Positions 1-14,542 are shown, numbered from the stretch's first letter. The stretch: 64,000 nt of DNA from Glandiceps talaboti (GCF_964340395.1 NC_135550.1:2512501-2576500); one strand, 5' to 3'. The notes: generated by a model from the sequence alone, not told the origin. Numbers and translations: made by a program.

Positions 1-532
1 TGTAAACTGTAATAGCTTGTAAACTAATAGCTTGTAAACTGTAATAGCTTGTAAACTGGAATAGCTTGTAAACTGTAATAGCTTGTAAACTAATAGCTTG
101 TAAACTGTAATAGCTTGTAAACTGTAATAGCTTGTAAACTGTAATAGCTTGTAAACTAATAGCTTGTAAACTGTAATAGCTTGTAAACTGTAATAGCTTG
201 TAAACTGTAATAGCTTGTAAACTGTAATAGCTTGTAAACTAATAGCTTGTAAACTGTAATAGCTTGTAAACTGGAATAGCTTGTAAACTGTAATAGCTTG
301 TAAACTGTAATAGCTTGTAAACTAATAGCTTGTAAACTGTAATAGCTTGTAAACTGTAATAGCTTGTAAACTGTAATAGCTTGTAAACTAATAGCTTGTA
401 AACTGTAATAGCTTGTAAACTGTAATAGCTTGTAAACTGTAATAGCTTGTAAACTAATAGCTTGTAAACTGTAATAGCTTGTAAACTGGAATAGCTTGTA
501 AACTGTAATAGCTTAACTGTACTAGCTTGTAA
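1..532. repeat. Minisatellite, 15/17-bp unit (AATAGCTTGTAAACTGT)
   Basis: The tandem array is made of TAATAGCTTGTAAAC with or without an extra TG, so 17-bp and 15-bp units alternate, mostly as several 17-mers followed by one 15-mer. A few units carry GG for GT. It runs off the left edge, so its true size is unknown. It fuses directly into the 46-bp array at about 533. Two head-to-tail units in reverse orientation recur at 14711-14742. Confidence 0.97.
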
Positions 533-3500
533 ACATATATAGAACTAGTGAAGTAGACCCCAAAGCAGTGAATGTACAACATATATAGAACTAGTGATGT
601 AGACCCCAAAGCATTGAGTGTACAACATATATAGAACTAGTGAAGTAGACCCCAAAGCAGTGAATGTACACCATATATAGAACTAGTGATGTAGACCCCA
701 AAGCAGTGAGTGTACAACATATCTAGAACTAGTGATGTAGACCCCAATGCATTGAGTGTACAACATATATAGAACTAGTGAAGTAGACCCCAAAGCAGTG
801 AATGTACAACATATATAGAACTAGTGAAGTAGACCCCAAAGCAGTGAGTGTACAACATATATAGAACTAGTGAAGTAGACCCCAAAGCAGTGAATGTACA
901 ACATATATAGAACTACTAGTGAAGTAGACCCCAAAGCAGTGAATGTACACCATATATAGAACTAGTGAAGTAGACCCCAAGGCAGTGAGTGTACAACATA
1001 TATAGAACTAGTGAAGTAGACCCCAAAGCATTGAGTGTACAACATATATAGAACTAGTGAAGTAGACCCTAAGGCAGTGAGTGTACAACATATATAGAAC
1101 TAGTGAAGTAGACCCTAAGGCAGTGAATGTACAACATATATAGAACTAGTGATGTAGACCCCAAAGCATTCAGTGTACACCATATATAGAACTAGTGAAG
1201 TAGACCCCAAAGCATTGAGTGTACAACATATATAGAACTAGTGAAGTAGACCCCAAAGCATTCAGTGTACAACATATATAGAACTAGTGATGTAGACCCC
1301 AAAGCAGTGAGTGTACAACATATATAGAACTAGTGAAGTAGACCCCAAAGCATTGAGTGTACAACATATATAGAACTAGTGAAGTAGACCCCAAAGCATT
1401 GAGTGTACAACATATATAGAACTAGTGATGTAGACCCCAAAGCAGTGAGTGTACAACATATATAGAACTAGTGAAGTAGACCCCAAAGCATTGAGTGTAC
1501 AACATATATAGAACTAGTGATGTAGACCCCAAAGCAGTGAGTGTACAACATATATAGAACTAGTGATGTAGACCCCAAAGCATTCAGTGTACACCATATA
1601 TAGAACTAGTGAAGTAGACCCCAAAGCATTGAGTGTACAACATATATAGAACTAGTGATGTAGACCCCAAAGCATTCAGTGTACAACATATATAGAACTA
1701 GTGAAGTAGACCCCAAAGCATTCAGTGTACAACATATATAGAACTAGTGATGTAGACCCAAGGCAGTGAGTGTACAACATATATAGAACTAGTGATGTAG
1801 ACCCCAAAGCAGTGAGTGTACAACATATATAGAACTAGTGAAGTAGACCCCAAAGCATTGAATGTACAACATATATAGAACTAGTGAAGTAGACCCCAAA
1901 GCATTCAGTGTACACCATATATAGAACTAGTGAAGTAGACCCCAAGGCAGTGAGTGTACAACATATATAGAACTAGTGATGTAGACCCAAAGCAGTGAGT
2001 GTACAACATATATAGAACTAGTGATGTAGACCCAAAGCAGTGAGTGTACAACATATATAGAACTAGTGATGTAGACCCAAAGCAGTGAGTGTACAACATA
2101 TATAGAACTAGTGAAGTAGACCCCAAAGCAGTGAGTGTACAACATATATAGAACTAGTGATGTAGACCCCAAAGCAGTGAGTGTACAACATATATAAAAC
2201 TAGTGAAGTAGACCCCAAAGCAGTGAGTGTACAACATATATAGAACTAGTGAAGTAGACCCCAAAGCATTGAGTGTACAACATATATAGAACTAGTGAAG
2301 TAGACCCCAAAGCAGTGAGTGTACAACATATATAGAACTAGTGATGTAGACCCCAAAGCAGTGAATGTACAACATATATAGAACTAGTGAAGTAGACCCC
2401 AAAGCATTGAGTATACAACATATATAGAACTAGTGATGTAGACCCCAAAGCAGTGAGTGTACAACATATATAGAACTAGTGATGTAGACCCCAAAGCAGT
2501 GAATGTACACCATATATAGAACTAGTGAAGTAGACCCCAAGGCAGTGAGTGTACAACATATATAGAACTAGTGATGTAGACCCCAAAGCAGTGAGTGTAC
2601 AACATATATAGAACTAGTGATGTAGACCCCAAAGCAGTGAATGTACAACATATATAGAACTAGTGAAGTAGACCCCAAAGCAGTGAGTGTACAACATAGA
2701 ACTAGTGTTGTAGACCCCAATGCATTGAGTGTACAACATATCTAGAACTAGTGAAGTAGACCCCAAAGCAGTGAGTGTACAACATATATAGAACTAGTGA
2801 AGTAGACCCCAAAGCAGTGAGTGTACAACATATATAGAACTAGTGATGTAGACCCCAAAGCAGTGAGTGTACACCATATATAGAACTAGTGATGTAGACC
2901 CCAAAGCAGTGAATGTACAACATATATAGAACTAGTGATGTAGACCCTAAGGCAGTGAGTGTACAACATATATAGAACTAGTGAAGTAGACCCCAAAGCA
3001 TTGAGTGTACAACATATATAGAACTAGTGATGTAGACCCCAAAGCATTGAGTGTACAACATATATAGAACTAGTGAAGTAGACCCCAAAGCAGTGAATGT
3101 ACAACATATATAGAACTAGTGATGTAGACCCCAAAGCAGTGAGTGTACAACATATATAGAACTAGTGATGTAGACCCCAAAGCAGTGAGTGTACACCATA
3201 TATAGAACTAGTGATGTAGACCCCAAAGCATTGAGTGTACAACATATATAGAACTAGTGAAGTAGACCCCAAAGCAGTGAGTGTACACCATATATAGAAC
3301 TAGTGATGTAGACCCCAAAGCAGTGAGTGTACAACATATATAGAACTAGTGAAGTAGACCCCAAAGCAGTGAGTGTACAACATATATAGAACTAGTGATG
3401 TAGACCCAAAGCAGTGAATGTACAACATATATAGAACTAGTGATGTAGACCCCAAAGCAGTGAGTGTACACCATATATAGAACTAGTGAAGTAGACCCCA

Positions 3501-6500
3501 AAGCAGTGAATGTACAACATATATAGAACTAGTGAAGTAGACCCTAAGGCAGTGAGTGTACAACATATATAGAACTAGTGATGTAGACCCCAAAGCAGTG
3601 AGTGTACAACATATATAGAACTAGTGAAGTAGACCCCAAAGCAGTGAGTGTACAACATATATAGAACTAGTGATGTAGACCCCAAAGCAGTGAGTGTACA
3701 ACATATCTAGAACTAGTGATGTAGACCCTAAGGCAGTGAGTGTACAACATATATAGAACTAGTGAAGTAGACCCCAAAGCATTGAGTGTACAACATATAT
3801 AGAACTAGTGATGTAGACCCCAAAGCATTCAGTGTACAACATATATAGAACTAGTGATGTAGACCCCAAAGCAGTGAGTGTACATCATATATAGAACTAG
3901 TGAAGTAGACCCCAAAGCAGTGAGTGTACAACATATATAGAACTAGTGAAGTAGACCCCAAAGCAGTGAGTGTACAACATATATAGAACTAGTGATGTAG
4001 ACCCCAAAGCAGTGAGTATACAACATATATAGAACTAGTGAAGTAGACCCCAAAGCAGTGAGTATACAACATATATAGAACTAGTGAAGTAGACCCCAAA
4101 GCAGTGAGTATACAACATATATAGAACTAGTGAAGTAGACCCCAAAGCAGTGAGTGTACAACATATATAGAACTAGTGATGTAGACCCCAAAGCAGTGAG
4201 TGTACAACATATATAGAACTAGTGATGTAGACCCCAAAGCAGTGAGTGTACAACATATATAGAACTAGTGAAGTAGACCCCAAAGCAGTGAATGTACAAC
4301 ATATATAGAACTAGTGAAGTAGACCCTAAGGCAGTGAGTATACAACATATATAGAACTAGTGATGTAGACCCCAAAGCAGTGAGTGTACAACATATATAG
4401 AACTAGTGAAGTAGACCCCAAAGCAGTGAATGTACAACATATATAGAACTAGTGAAGTAGACCCTAAGGCAGTGAGTATACAACATATATAGAACTAGTG
4501 ATGTAGACCCTAAGGCAGTGAATGTACAACATATATAGAACTAGTGAAGTAGACCCCAAAGCATTGAGTGTACAACATATATAGAACTAGTGAAGTAGAC
4601 CCCAAAGCATTCAGTGTACAACATATATAGAACTAGTGATGTAGACCCCAAAGCATTGAGTGTACAACATATATAGAACTAGTGAAGTAGACCCCAAAGC
4701 AGTGAGTGTACAACATATATAGAACTAGTGAAGTAGACCCCAAAGCAGTGAATGTACAACATAATAGAACTAGTGATGTAGACCCCAAAGCAGTGAGTGT
4801 ACAACATATCTAGAACTAGTGAAGTAGACCCCAAAGCAGTGAGTGTACAACATATCTAGAACTAGTGAAGTAGACCCCAAAGCAGTGAGTGTACAACATA
4901 ATTATATAGAACTAGTGATGTAGACCCCAAAGCATTGAGTGTACAACATATATAGAACTAGTGATGTAGACCCCAAAGCATTGAGTGTACAACATATATA
5001 GAACTAGTGATGTAGACCCTAAGGCAGTGAGTGTACAACATATATAGAACTAGTGAAGTAGACCCCAAAGCAGTGAGTGTACAACATATATAGAACTAGT
5101 GATGTAGACCCTAAGGCAGTGAGTGTACAACATATATAGAACTAGTGAAGTAGACCCCAAAGCATTGAGTGTACAACATATATAGAACTAGTGAAGTAGA
5201 CCCCAAAGCAGTGAATGTACAACATATATAGAACTAGTGAAGTAGACCCCAAGGCAGTGAGTGTACAACATATATAGAACTAGTGAAGTAGACCCCAAAG
5301 CATTCAGTGTACACCATATATAGAACTAGTGATGTAGACCCCAAGGCAGTGAGTGTACAACATATATAGAACTAGTGAAGTAGACCCCAAAGCAGTGAAT
5401 GTACAACATATATAGAACTAGTGAAGTAGACCCTAAGGCAGTGAGTGTACAACATATATAGAACTAGTGAAGTAGACCCTAAGGCAGTGAATGTACAACA
5501 TATATAGAACTAGTGAAGTAGACCCTAAGGCAGTGAGTGTACAACATATATAGAACTAGTGAAGTAGACCCCAAAGCATTCAGTGTACAACATATATAGA
5601 ACTAGTGATGTAGACCCCAAAGCAGTGAGTGTACAACATATATAGAACTAGTGAAGTAGACCCCAAAGCAGTGAATGTACAACATATATAGAACTAGTGA
5701 AGTAGACCCTAAGGCAGTGAATGTACAACATATATAGAACTAGTGAAGTAGACCCTAAGGCAGTGAGTGTACAACATATATAGAACTAGTGAAGTAGACC
5801 CCAAAGCATTCAGTGTACAACATATATAGAACTAGTGATGTAGACCCCAAAGCAGTGAGTGTACAACATATATAGAACTAGTGAAGTAGACCCCAAAGCA
5901 GTGAATGTACAACATATATAGAACTAGTGAAGTAGACCCTAAGGCAGTGAGTGTACAACATATATAGAACTAGTGAAGTAGACCCTAAGGCAGTGAGTGT
6001 ACAACATATATAGAACTAGTGAAGTAGACCCTAAGGCAGTGAGTGTACAACATATATAGAACTAGTGAAGTAGACCCCAAAGCATTGAGTGTACAACATA
6101 TATAGAACTAGTGATGTAGACCCCAAAGCATTCAGTGTACAACATATATAGAACTAGTGAAGTAGACCCTAAGGCAGTGAGTGTACAACATATATAGAAC
6201 TAGTGAAGTAGACCCCAAAGCAGTGAGTGTACAACATATATAGAACTAGTGATGTAGACCCCAAAGCAGTGAGTGTACAACATATATAGAACTAGTGATG
6301 TAGACCCCAAAGCAGTGAGTGTACAACATATATAGAACTAGTGATGTAGACCCTAAGGCAGTGAGTGTACAACATATATAGAACTAGTGATGTAGACCCC
6401 AAAGCAGTGAGTGTACAACATATATAGAACTAGTGATGTAGACCCCAAAGCAGTGAGTGTACAACATATATAGAACTAGTGATGTAGACCCCAAAGCATT

Positions 6501-6737
6501 CAGTGTACAACATATATAGAACTAGTGATGTAGACCCCAAAGCAGTGAGTGTACAACATATATAGAACTAGTGATGTAGACCCTAAGGCAGTGAGTGTAC
6601 AACATATATAGAACTAGTGATGTAGACCCCAAAGCAGTGAGTGTACAACATATATAGAACTAGTGATGTAGACCCCAAAGCAGTGAGTGTACAACATAAT
6701 AGAACTAGTGATTCAGAAGCAGACCCCAAAGCAGTGG
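533..6737. repeat. Minisatellite, 46-bp unit, ~134 copies
   Basis: The unit starts ACATATATAGAACTAGTGAT and continues through GTAGACCC and AGTGAGTGTAC. Variation is confined to a few recurrent sites: GAAGTAG/GATGTAG, CCCCAAAG/CCCTAAGG, CAGTGAG/CATTGAG/CATTCAG, GTGTACA/GTATACA. Rare indels occur near 2690, 4760 and 4890. The variants are shuffled along the array, as expected from gene conversion and unequal exchange. It holds a palindromic ACTAGT in every unit. The array lies upstream of the first exon in the window, so it is intronic if the gene extends left. Confidence 0.97.
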
Positions 6738-6903
6738 AATGCTGAAAATTGTGGTCTCTGTGTCAAGTGAAATTTTGTTCTTTGGGACATTTTAGAATAT
6801 TATTAAGGAGAAATCCTAAAAACCTCTAGTGAATAGTATGTCACATGTCTTGTTATGGCATGTCAGGATGTTTAGTTTACATTGTCTGGTTACTTCATTT
6901 CAG
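6738..6903. other. Unique intron sequence before exon
   Basis: This 166-bp stretch of non-repetitive AT-rich sequence separates the 46-bp array from the exon. It ends in a pyrimidine tract and CAG acceptor. Confidence 0.6.
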
Positions 6904-6993
6904 ATGATGGTCAAAATCTAGCTGCTGCTCTCTCCAATAAATCATCTCAAGTATTTAAGATGCCTTTGACTGGTAAAGGCACTGCATTTACTG
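6904..6993 (+). CDS. WDR27: WDR27-like gene, internal coding exon (first in window)
   Basis: This is an internal exon of a WD40-repeat protein. A clean acceptor (TTACTTCATTTCAG) precedes it and a donor (G|GTAAATC) follows. It opens with the last two bases of a split codon, then reads 29 codons (start DGQNLAAALSNK, end GKGTAFT), and ends with one base, G. That G joins the GA of the next exon to give Gly, producing the in-frame join FTG-HNGVVNSVSW. The segment itself lacks a strong WD motif; it is assigned by phase and by the protein that follows. The upstream exon is outside the window, because everything to the left is tandem array. The three-way phase match makes the exon likely. The gene name rests on the later exons. 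Confidence 0.72.
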
Positions 6994-7148
6994 GTAAATC
7001 AACTTTTATTGTCTCACCCAAATAATGTATGATTTGATCTGTACAAATAGTATTGTGTTTGGTATCAACTCTAGTAGTGATAACTATACCATCTATCTTC
7101 ACCAGTATTTTGTGAAGTATATCAGTAATTGATAACATGTTTTTATCT

Positions 7149-7544
7149 GATAGTTATAGGACACGTCCTCAGCCATTAACTGATGATAGTTATAGGACAC
7201 GTCCTCAGCCATTAACTGATGATAGTTATAGGACACATCCTCAGCCATTAACTGATGATAGTTATAGGACACATCCTCAGCCATTAACTGATGATAGTTA
7301 TAGGACACATCCTCAGCCATTAACTGATGATAGTTATAGGACACATCCTCAGCCATTAACTGATGATAGTTATAGGACACATCCTCAGCCATTAACTGAT
7401 GATAGTTATAGGACACATCCTCAGCCATTAACTGATGATAGTTATAGGACACATCCTCAGCCATTAACTGATGATAGTTATAGGACACAATCCTCAGCCA
7501 TTAACTGATGATAGTTATAGGACACATCCTCAGCCATTAACTGA
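7149..7544. repeat. Minisatellite, 36-bp unit, 11 copies
   Basis: The unit is GATAGTTATAGGACACATCC followed by TCAGCCATTAACTGAT. The first two copies have CGTCC for CATCC, and one late copy has a 1-bp insertion. The unit length is a multiple of three, so both strands show open frames. The array begins about 155 nt past a splice donor and has no splice signals of its own, so it is intronic and not coding. Confidence 0.97.
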
Positions 7545-8528
7545 AAATAATTTGACAGTGTTGGGTAAAGCTCCATTATTTTGTCTGAGGCGCAGGTGGG
7601 GACAGTGCCATAGAAATGATTAACAAGCTTCGGACAGTTCATGAGTTTAAAATGTTAGCGGACAGTTTCTTTCTTGGATTAACAGTATACAGACACTTTC
7701 TTTGTGTAAAAGTGTCCCATTAACTAAAAAATTTTTCCGCTAAATGAAATTGAAAGCACAGTTGAAACAATAGGGAAGAGTCGGAGAGGAGTATGCTTTG
7801 TATTGCCTTTTGGCCACTGGCCCAAAGCAAAGAAAATGATGCATATCAAATATATTCAATGAATAAATCATATACTCAAGAAAAACTTAACTATTACAGA
7901 TCCCTGAGACAGCTTCCTTCCTTAATACAAATGCTTGGTGGACAAATTTTGCCAGGTTACGTATAATTTTAATATCGCTACTTGAAAAAAGATTTACCAA
8001 TACTGTTGACTTGGATATCAAAATGCCCACTGTGGTAGTAAGTTTTCCCTATAACTTTGATAAAGTGAGATCTCAAAACAAAATGAAACTCGTCCTCCAT
8101 AGAACAAAACTCACATAGTTCACTAACCCTCTCTGTACAATCAAATCCTTTACACTGACCCTGTTTCTACTGCCAGCTGGTGACTTGAACAGCACAACTG
8201 GGACAATGCCTTTCAATGTTCATTAAAGGTGATTCAAAATGGCCCATACCACAACCTTGAATAATGTTCTTTATATGTCTAGTAAATCCCAGCTATCTAT
8301 TCAAAATTGCATGGTAAGTGAGAAACAAAAAGAGTTAAAACTGGCAATCAGCAGCGACCTGAGCAGCCATGAATTTACAGTTGTACTGCCTATTGTTCTC
8401 CCACTTCAGGATTATGACAACATAGAGGGTAGCTTATTGTCTCAGTTAGTATAGTCAGAATTTATCTGAGAGTAATGAATCTTCTTTCAATGACAATTTT
8501 ACCATGTTCTATAGATTGATTTGGCTTT
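7545..8528. other. Intron sequence, nothing recognised
   Basis: About 980 bp of apparently unique AT-rich sequence. I see no exon with matching phase, no RNA gene and no tandem repeat. Confidence 0.5.
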
Positions 8529-8905
<377 letters not shown>

Positions 8906-8978
8906 TGAACTGATCGAGGTTCAGTAGTGCTATAGGGATCGCCCGGCGTCTGTCTGTCTGTGTGCATATGTGTGTGTG

Positions 8979-9037
<59 letters not shown>

Positions 9038-9087
9038 ATGTGTGTGTGTGTCTGTCTGTGTGTGTGTGTGTGTGTGTGTGTTTGTGG

Positions 9088-9160
<73 letters not shown>

Positions 9161-10620
9161 CAATTTAAAGTCAAAAACCGCTGAACCAATTGCCATGATA
9201 TTTGGGTCCATTACCTTGGGTGTCTAGTTGGGAAATTGTTCAAATGAAAATGATCGCATCAGAAATGTGCATTTTACGTTTCAAAATGTGATTTGTTGTA
9301 TTACAAAATGCTTTGATTTCAGCCTGGAAATGAAAAATTCTTGTTTTATTGATGCAATGAAATCATTCAATCTTTTATGGGCTACTTCACATGCTAGTGT
9401 CAATGGCATAAAGATTAACATCTGTTTAAGGTTGCTTGGCAACCTAGGCCTGTTTTTAGCACAGCTGAATTAAATCTTAGACACTATGATTAAAACAGGT
9501 TCATATAAATGCATAATCCTTAGGCATTCCAAAACACAGTTTGTACAAAGAATAAGAAGTCACACATTTTATGGCGAAAGAAAAAGTCATATCAAGACCT
9601 CCATGATCATACTGTGTTTGGCAGGTTAAATTTCCTGCATGTACCGATTACCATGATATTTGATGGGAGTATTACCTTGGGTGTCTAGTTGGGAAATTGT
9701 TAAAATCAAAATGATCTTACTACCGGTGTTGATTTGGGTCGAAAAATGTAATTTTTGGTCAAAAAACTTACTCAAAAACTATTGGGCAGATTGGTCTGAA
9801 ATTTGGTGGGAACGTTCTTAGGGGTGTTTGAGCATTCATAAAATGTTTGCAAATATGCCTAGCAACAAGACCACGCCCATAGCAACAGCCAAATGATCAG
9901 ATATATTGCAATGATAACAACAGAGATTAATAGATAATTGAATGAACATTCCAAAAATGTATGTAAATTTGCCTAGCAACAAAACCACGCCCATAGCAAC
10001 AGCCAATCGGTGGTGTATTTTACAAAGAATAACCATGGGGATGAATAGACAATTGGATAAACATTCAAAAAATGTATGTAATTTGCCTAGCAACAAGACC
10101 ACGACCATAGCAACAACCAAATAGTCACATATATTGCAAAGATAACAATAGGAATTGATAGACAAATGAATAACCATTCAAAAAAATGTATGCAAATATG
10201 CCTAGCAACATGCCACGCCCATAGCAACAGCCAAATGATCACATATTTTGCAAAGATAACACACAAATGAATAAACTTTCAGAAAATGTATGCAAATGTG
10301 CCTATCAACAAGACCACGCCCATAGCAACAGCCAAATGATCACATATATTGCAAAGATAATACGGATTTATAGACAAATGAATAAACATTCAAAAATGTA
10401 TGCAAATGTGCCTAGCAACAAGATCACGCCCATAGCAACAGCCAAGTGATTGCATATATTGCAAAGATAACAGGGATAAATAGACAAATGAATAAACATT
10501 TAATAATGTATGGATAATCGTTCAGCAAATGAACTTCTATACCTAGCGTGGATCAGCACATGGGAAAACATTTTTAAAAACTGTACAGTTGTGCTACAAT
10601 GCCATTGGCGCTATTTTTAA
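8906..10620 (+). mobile_element. Family A repeat, long copy with ~110-bp internal repeats
   Basis: The copy starts at the hairpin remnant (GAGGTTCAGTAGTGCTATAG) and has a (TG)n tract at 8957-9157. The internal part (about 9830-10520) holds six diverged units of about 110 bp built around CCTAGCAACAAGACCACGCC and CATAGCAACAGCC. It ends with the inverted terminal sequence CAGTTGTGCTA at 10586-10596, followed by GCCATTGGCGCTATTTTT. Small open frames inside it are not conserved and have no start context. The first 370 bp duplicate 8529-8905. Confidence 0.75.
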
Positions 10621-11335
10621 GAATTGTTCAGTGATATGCAAATTGGGGCTAAAAATGTTTCTTTTTAATCAAAAATCTTTAATTCTAAAACCACTGAGCA
10701 GATTGGGCTGAAATTTAATGGGAATGCATCTAGCGATATATGGACGAAGAAATATTATTAAGCATAAATTGATTCCATGAGTGATATGCAAATGAGGTGT
10801 AAAAATGTTCATTTTTTGTTGAAAACATATCTCAAAAAGTACTTGGTCAGTGAGTCTGAAACTTGGTGAGATGTTTCTGAAAGTGTTATTATGCAGATTT
10901 TCTTCAAAACATTTTTACAAAATTGGCCCTAGCAACCATGACCACACCCTTAGCAACAACCAAATGGCAGTATTTTTTGATTAAATAACATCTTCTGGTA
11001 GGCAAGTGAGTAAACATTATTTATAATGTATGCAAATATCCCTAGCAACCATGTCCACGCTCATAGCAACAGCCAAACTGTCATGTATTTCACAAAGATA
11101 ACAACCAGGATTAATAGACAATTGAATAAACATTCAAAAAAATGTATGCAAATATATCTAGCAACATGACTACGTCCATAGCCACAGCCAAAATGATTGC
11201 GTATATCACAAAGATAGCAACATGGTTGGATAGGCAACTGGATATTCATTCAACAAATGAACACCTATTGTTAGCATGGACTAGTATATGGATAAACATT
11301 TTTAAAAACTACAGTTGTGCTACAACACCATTGGC
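10621..11335 (+). mobile_element. Family A repeat, 5'-truncated copy
   Basis: It carries the body text of the family (GATATGCAAATTGGGGCTAA, repeated CCTAGCAACCATG units) and the 3' end CAGTTGTGCTA at 11312-11322. It lacks the hairpin and (TG)n end. Its last bases, GGCGATATTTTACTGTA, run straight into the 46-bp array that follows. Confidence 0.7.
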
Positions 11336-14256
11336 GATATTTTACTGTATGGAAGTCATTTATGAAATAACTGGACATGATATATTTTACTCTGTAGAAG
11401 TCATTTATAAAATACACTGGACATGATGTATTTTACTCTGTAGAAGTCATTTATGAAATACACTGGACATGATATATTTTACTCTGTAGAAGTCATTTAT
11501 AAAATACACTGGACATGATGTATTTTACTCTGTAGAAGTCATTTATGAAATACACTGGACATGATATATTTTACTCTGTAGAAGTCATTTATGAAATACA
11601 CTGGACATGATATATTTTACTCTGTAGAAGTCATTTATGAAATACTCTGGACATGATATATTTTACTCTGTAGAAGTCATTTATGAAATACTCTGGACAT
11701 GATATATTTTACTCTGTAGAAGTCATTTATGAAATACACTGGACATGATATATTTTACTCTGTAGAAGTCATTTATGAAATACACTGGACATGATATATT
11801 TTACTCTGTAGAAGTCATTTATGAAATACTCTGGACATGATATATTTTACTCTGTAGAAGTCATTTATGAAATACTCTGGACATGATATATTTTACTCTG
11901 TAGAAGTCATTTATGAAATACACTGGACATGATATATTTTACTCTATAGAAGTCATTTATGAAATACACTGGACATGATATATTTTACTCTATAGAAGTC
12001 ATTTATGAAATACACTGGACATGATATATTTTACTCTGTAGAAGTCATTTATGAAATACACTGGACTTGATCTATTTTACTCTGTAGAAGTCATTTATGA
12101 AATACACTGGACATGATTTATTTTACTGTAGAGAGGTCATTTATGAAATACACTGGACATGATCTATTTTACTCTGTAGAAGTCATTTATGAAATACACT
12201 GGACATGATCTATTTTACTCAAGTCATTTATGAAATACACTGGACATTATATATTTTACTCTGTAGAAGTCATTTATGAAATACACTGGACATGATATAT
12301 TTTACTCTGTAGAGAGGTCATTTATGAAATACACTGGACATGATATATTTTACTCTATAGAAGTCATTTATGAAATACACTGGACATGATATATTTTACT
12401 CTGTAGAAGTCATTTATGAAATACACTGGACATGATATATTTTACTCTGTAGAAGTCATTTATGAAATACACTGGACATGATATATTTTACTCTGTAGAA
12501 GTCATATATGAAATACACTGGACATGATATATTTTACTCTGTAGAAGTCATTTATGAAATACACTGGACATGATATATTTTACTCTGTAGAAGTCATTTA
12601 TGAAATACACTGGACATGATATATTTTACTCTGTAGAAGTCATTTATGAAATACACTGGACATGATATATTTTACTCTGTAGAAGTCATTTATGAAATAC
12701 ACTGGACATGATATATTTTACTCTGTAGAAGTCATTTATGAAATACACTGGACATGATATATTTTACTCTGTAGAAGTCATTTATGAAATATACTGGACA
12801 TGATATATTTTACTCTGTAGAGAGGTCATTTATGAAATACACTGGACTTGATATATTTTACTCTGTAGAAGTCATTTATGAAATACACTGGACATGATCT
12901 ATTTTACTCAAGTCATTTATGAAATACACTGGACATGATATATTTTACTCTGTAGAAGTCATTTATGAAATACACTGGACATGATATATTTTACTCTGTA
13001 GAAGTCATTTATGAAATACACTGGACATGATATATTTTACTCTGTAGAAGTCATTTATGAAATACACTGGACATGATATATTTTACTCTGTAGAAGTCAT
13101 TTATGAAATACACTGGACATGATATATTTTACTCTGTAGAAGTCATTTATGAAATACACTGGACATGATATATTTTACTCTGTAGAAGTCATTTATGAAA
13201 TACACTGGACATGATCTATTTTACTCTGTAGAAGTCATTTGTGAAATACACTGGACATGATATATTTTACTCTGTAGAAGTCATTTATGAAATACACTGG
13301 ACATGATATATTTTACTCTGTAGAAGTCATTTATGAAATATACTGGACATGATTTATTTTACTGTAGAGAGGTCATTTATGAAATACACTGGACATGATA
13401 TATTTTACTCTGTAGAAGTCATTTGTGAAATACACTGGACATGATATATTTTACTCTATAGAAGTCATTTATGAAATACACTGGACATGATATATTTTAC
13501 TGTAGAGAGGTCATTTATGAAATACACTGGACATGATATATTTTACTCTGTAGAAGTCATTTATGAAATATACTGGACATGATTTATTTTACTGTAGAGA
13601 GGTCATTTATGAAATACACTGGACATGATATATTTTACTCTGTAGAAGTCATTTATGAAATACACTGGACATGATATATTTTACTCTGTAGAAGTCATTT
13701 ATGAAATATACTGGACATGATTTATTTTACTGTAGAGAGGTCATTTATGAAATACACTGGACATGATATATTTTACTCTGTAGAAGTCATTTATGAAATA
13801 CACTGGACATGATATATTTTACTCTGTAGAAGTCATTTGTGAAATACACTGGACATGATATATTTTACTCTGTAGAAGTCATTTATGAAATACACTGGAC
13901 ATGATATATTTTACTCTGTAGAAGTCATTTATGAAATATACTGGACATGATATATTTTACTCTGTAGAAGTCATTTATGAAATACACTGGACATGATGTA
14001 TTTTACTCTGTAGAGAGGTCATTTATGAAATACACTGGACATGATGTATTTTACTCTGTAGAGAGGTCATTTATGAAATACACTGGACATGATATATTTT
14101 ACTCTGTAGAAGTCATTTATGAAATACTCTGGACATGATATATTTTACTCTGTAGAAGTCATTTGTGAAATACACTGGACATGATGTATTTTACTCTGTA
14201 GAGAGGTCATTTATGAAATACACTGGACATGATGTATTTTACTGTATAGAGGCCAT
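11336..14256. repeat. Minisatellite, second 46-bp unit, ~63 copies
   Basis: The unit is GGACATGATATATTTTACTC then TGTAGAAGTCATTTATGAAA and TACACT. Recurrent variants are TACTCT, GTAGAGAGG, GATCTATTT, GATGTATTT and a deletion that removes the TGTAG segment (near 12222 and 12909). It is unrelated in sequence to the 46-bp array at 533-6737 although the unit length is the same. It ends 90 nt upstream of the exon at 14346. Confidence 0.97.
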
Positions 14257-14345
14257 TTTGTCATAAAATCTGCACATTGTTTGATAGCCAAGGAATTTGA
14301 ATACATACCAATTCATGGCAGAATGTTCTGTTTTTTGTTTTACAG

Positions 14346-14524
14346 GACATAATGGAGTAGTAAACAGTGTTAGTTGGAGTCACAGTAACCAGTGGTTACT
14401 GACTTCGTCTGATGACAGGACAGCAAGACTTTGGCATAAAACACAGACAGAACCAGTACTCACAATTGATAACAGTAGTCACAACTTTACAGCTGATAAG
14501 GAAGGTCCTAAAACAGTTGATAAG
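14346..14524 (+). CDS. WDR27: WDR27-like gene, exon with complete WD40 repeat
   Basis: This 179-nt exon lies between acceptor TTTTGTTTTACAG and donor AAG|GTAGGT. It encodes one recognisable WD40 repeat: the GH start (GHNGVVNSVSWSH), the turn LLTSSDDRTARLW, and then a low-complexity linker rich in D, K, T and G. WD40 repeats form the blades of a beta-propeller that acts as a protein-docking scaffold. The exon ends in phase 0 and joins SNPPFTKEIK in the next exon. Its last 24 nt (14495-14518) are repeated as 14519-14542 with one change, so the donor sits inside the second copy (see findings). A TAG-free read-through of the donor continues to 14650 but leaves WD-like sequence, so splicing at 14524 is preferred. 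Confidence 0.85.
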
Positions 14525-14542
14525 GTAGGTCCTAAAACAGTT
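14495..14542 (+). repeat. 24-bp tandem duplication spanning a splice donor
   Basis: 14495-14518 and 14519-14542 are 23/24 identical (GATAAGG[A/T]AGGTCCTAAA followed by ACAGTT). The only difference is GA in the first copy and GT in the second, exactly at the donor dinucleotide used at 14525. Confidence 0.95.

Noticed and set aside
1-6737. CRISPR-like array
   Set aside because: Units are contiguous with no unique spacers, and the window is eukaryotic.
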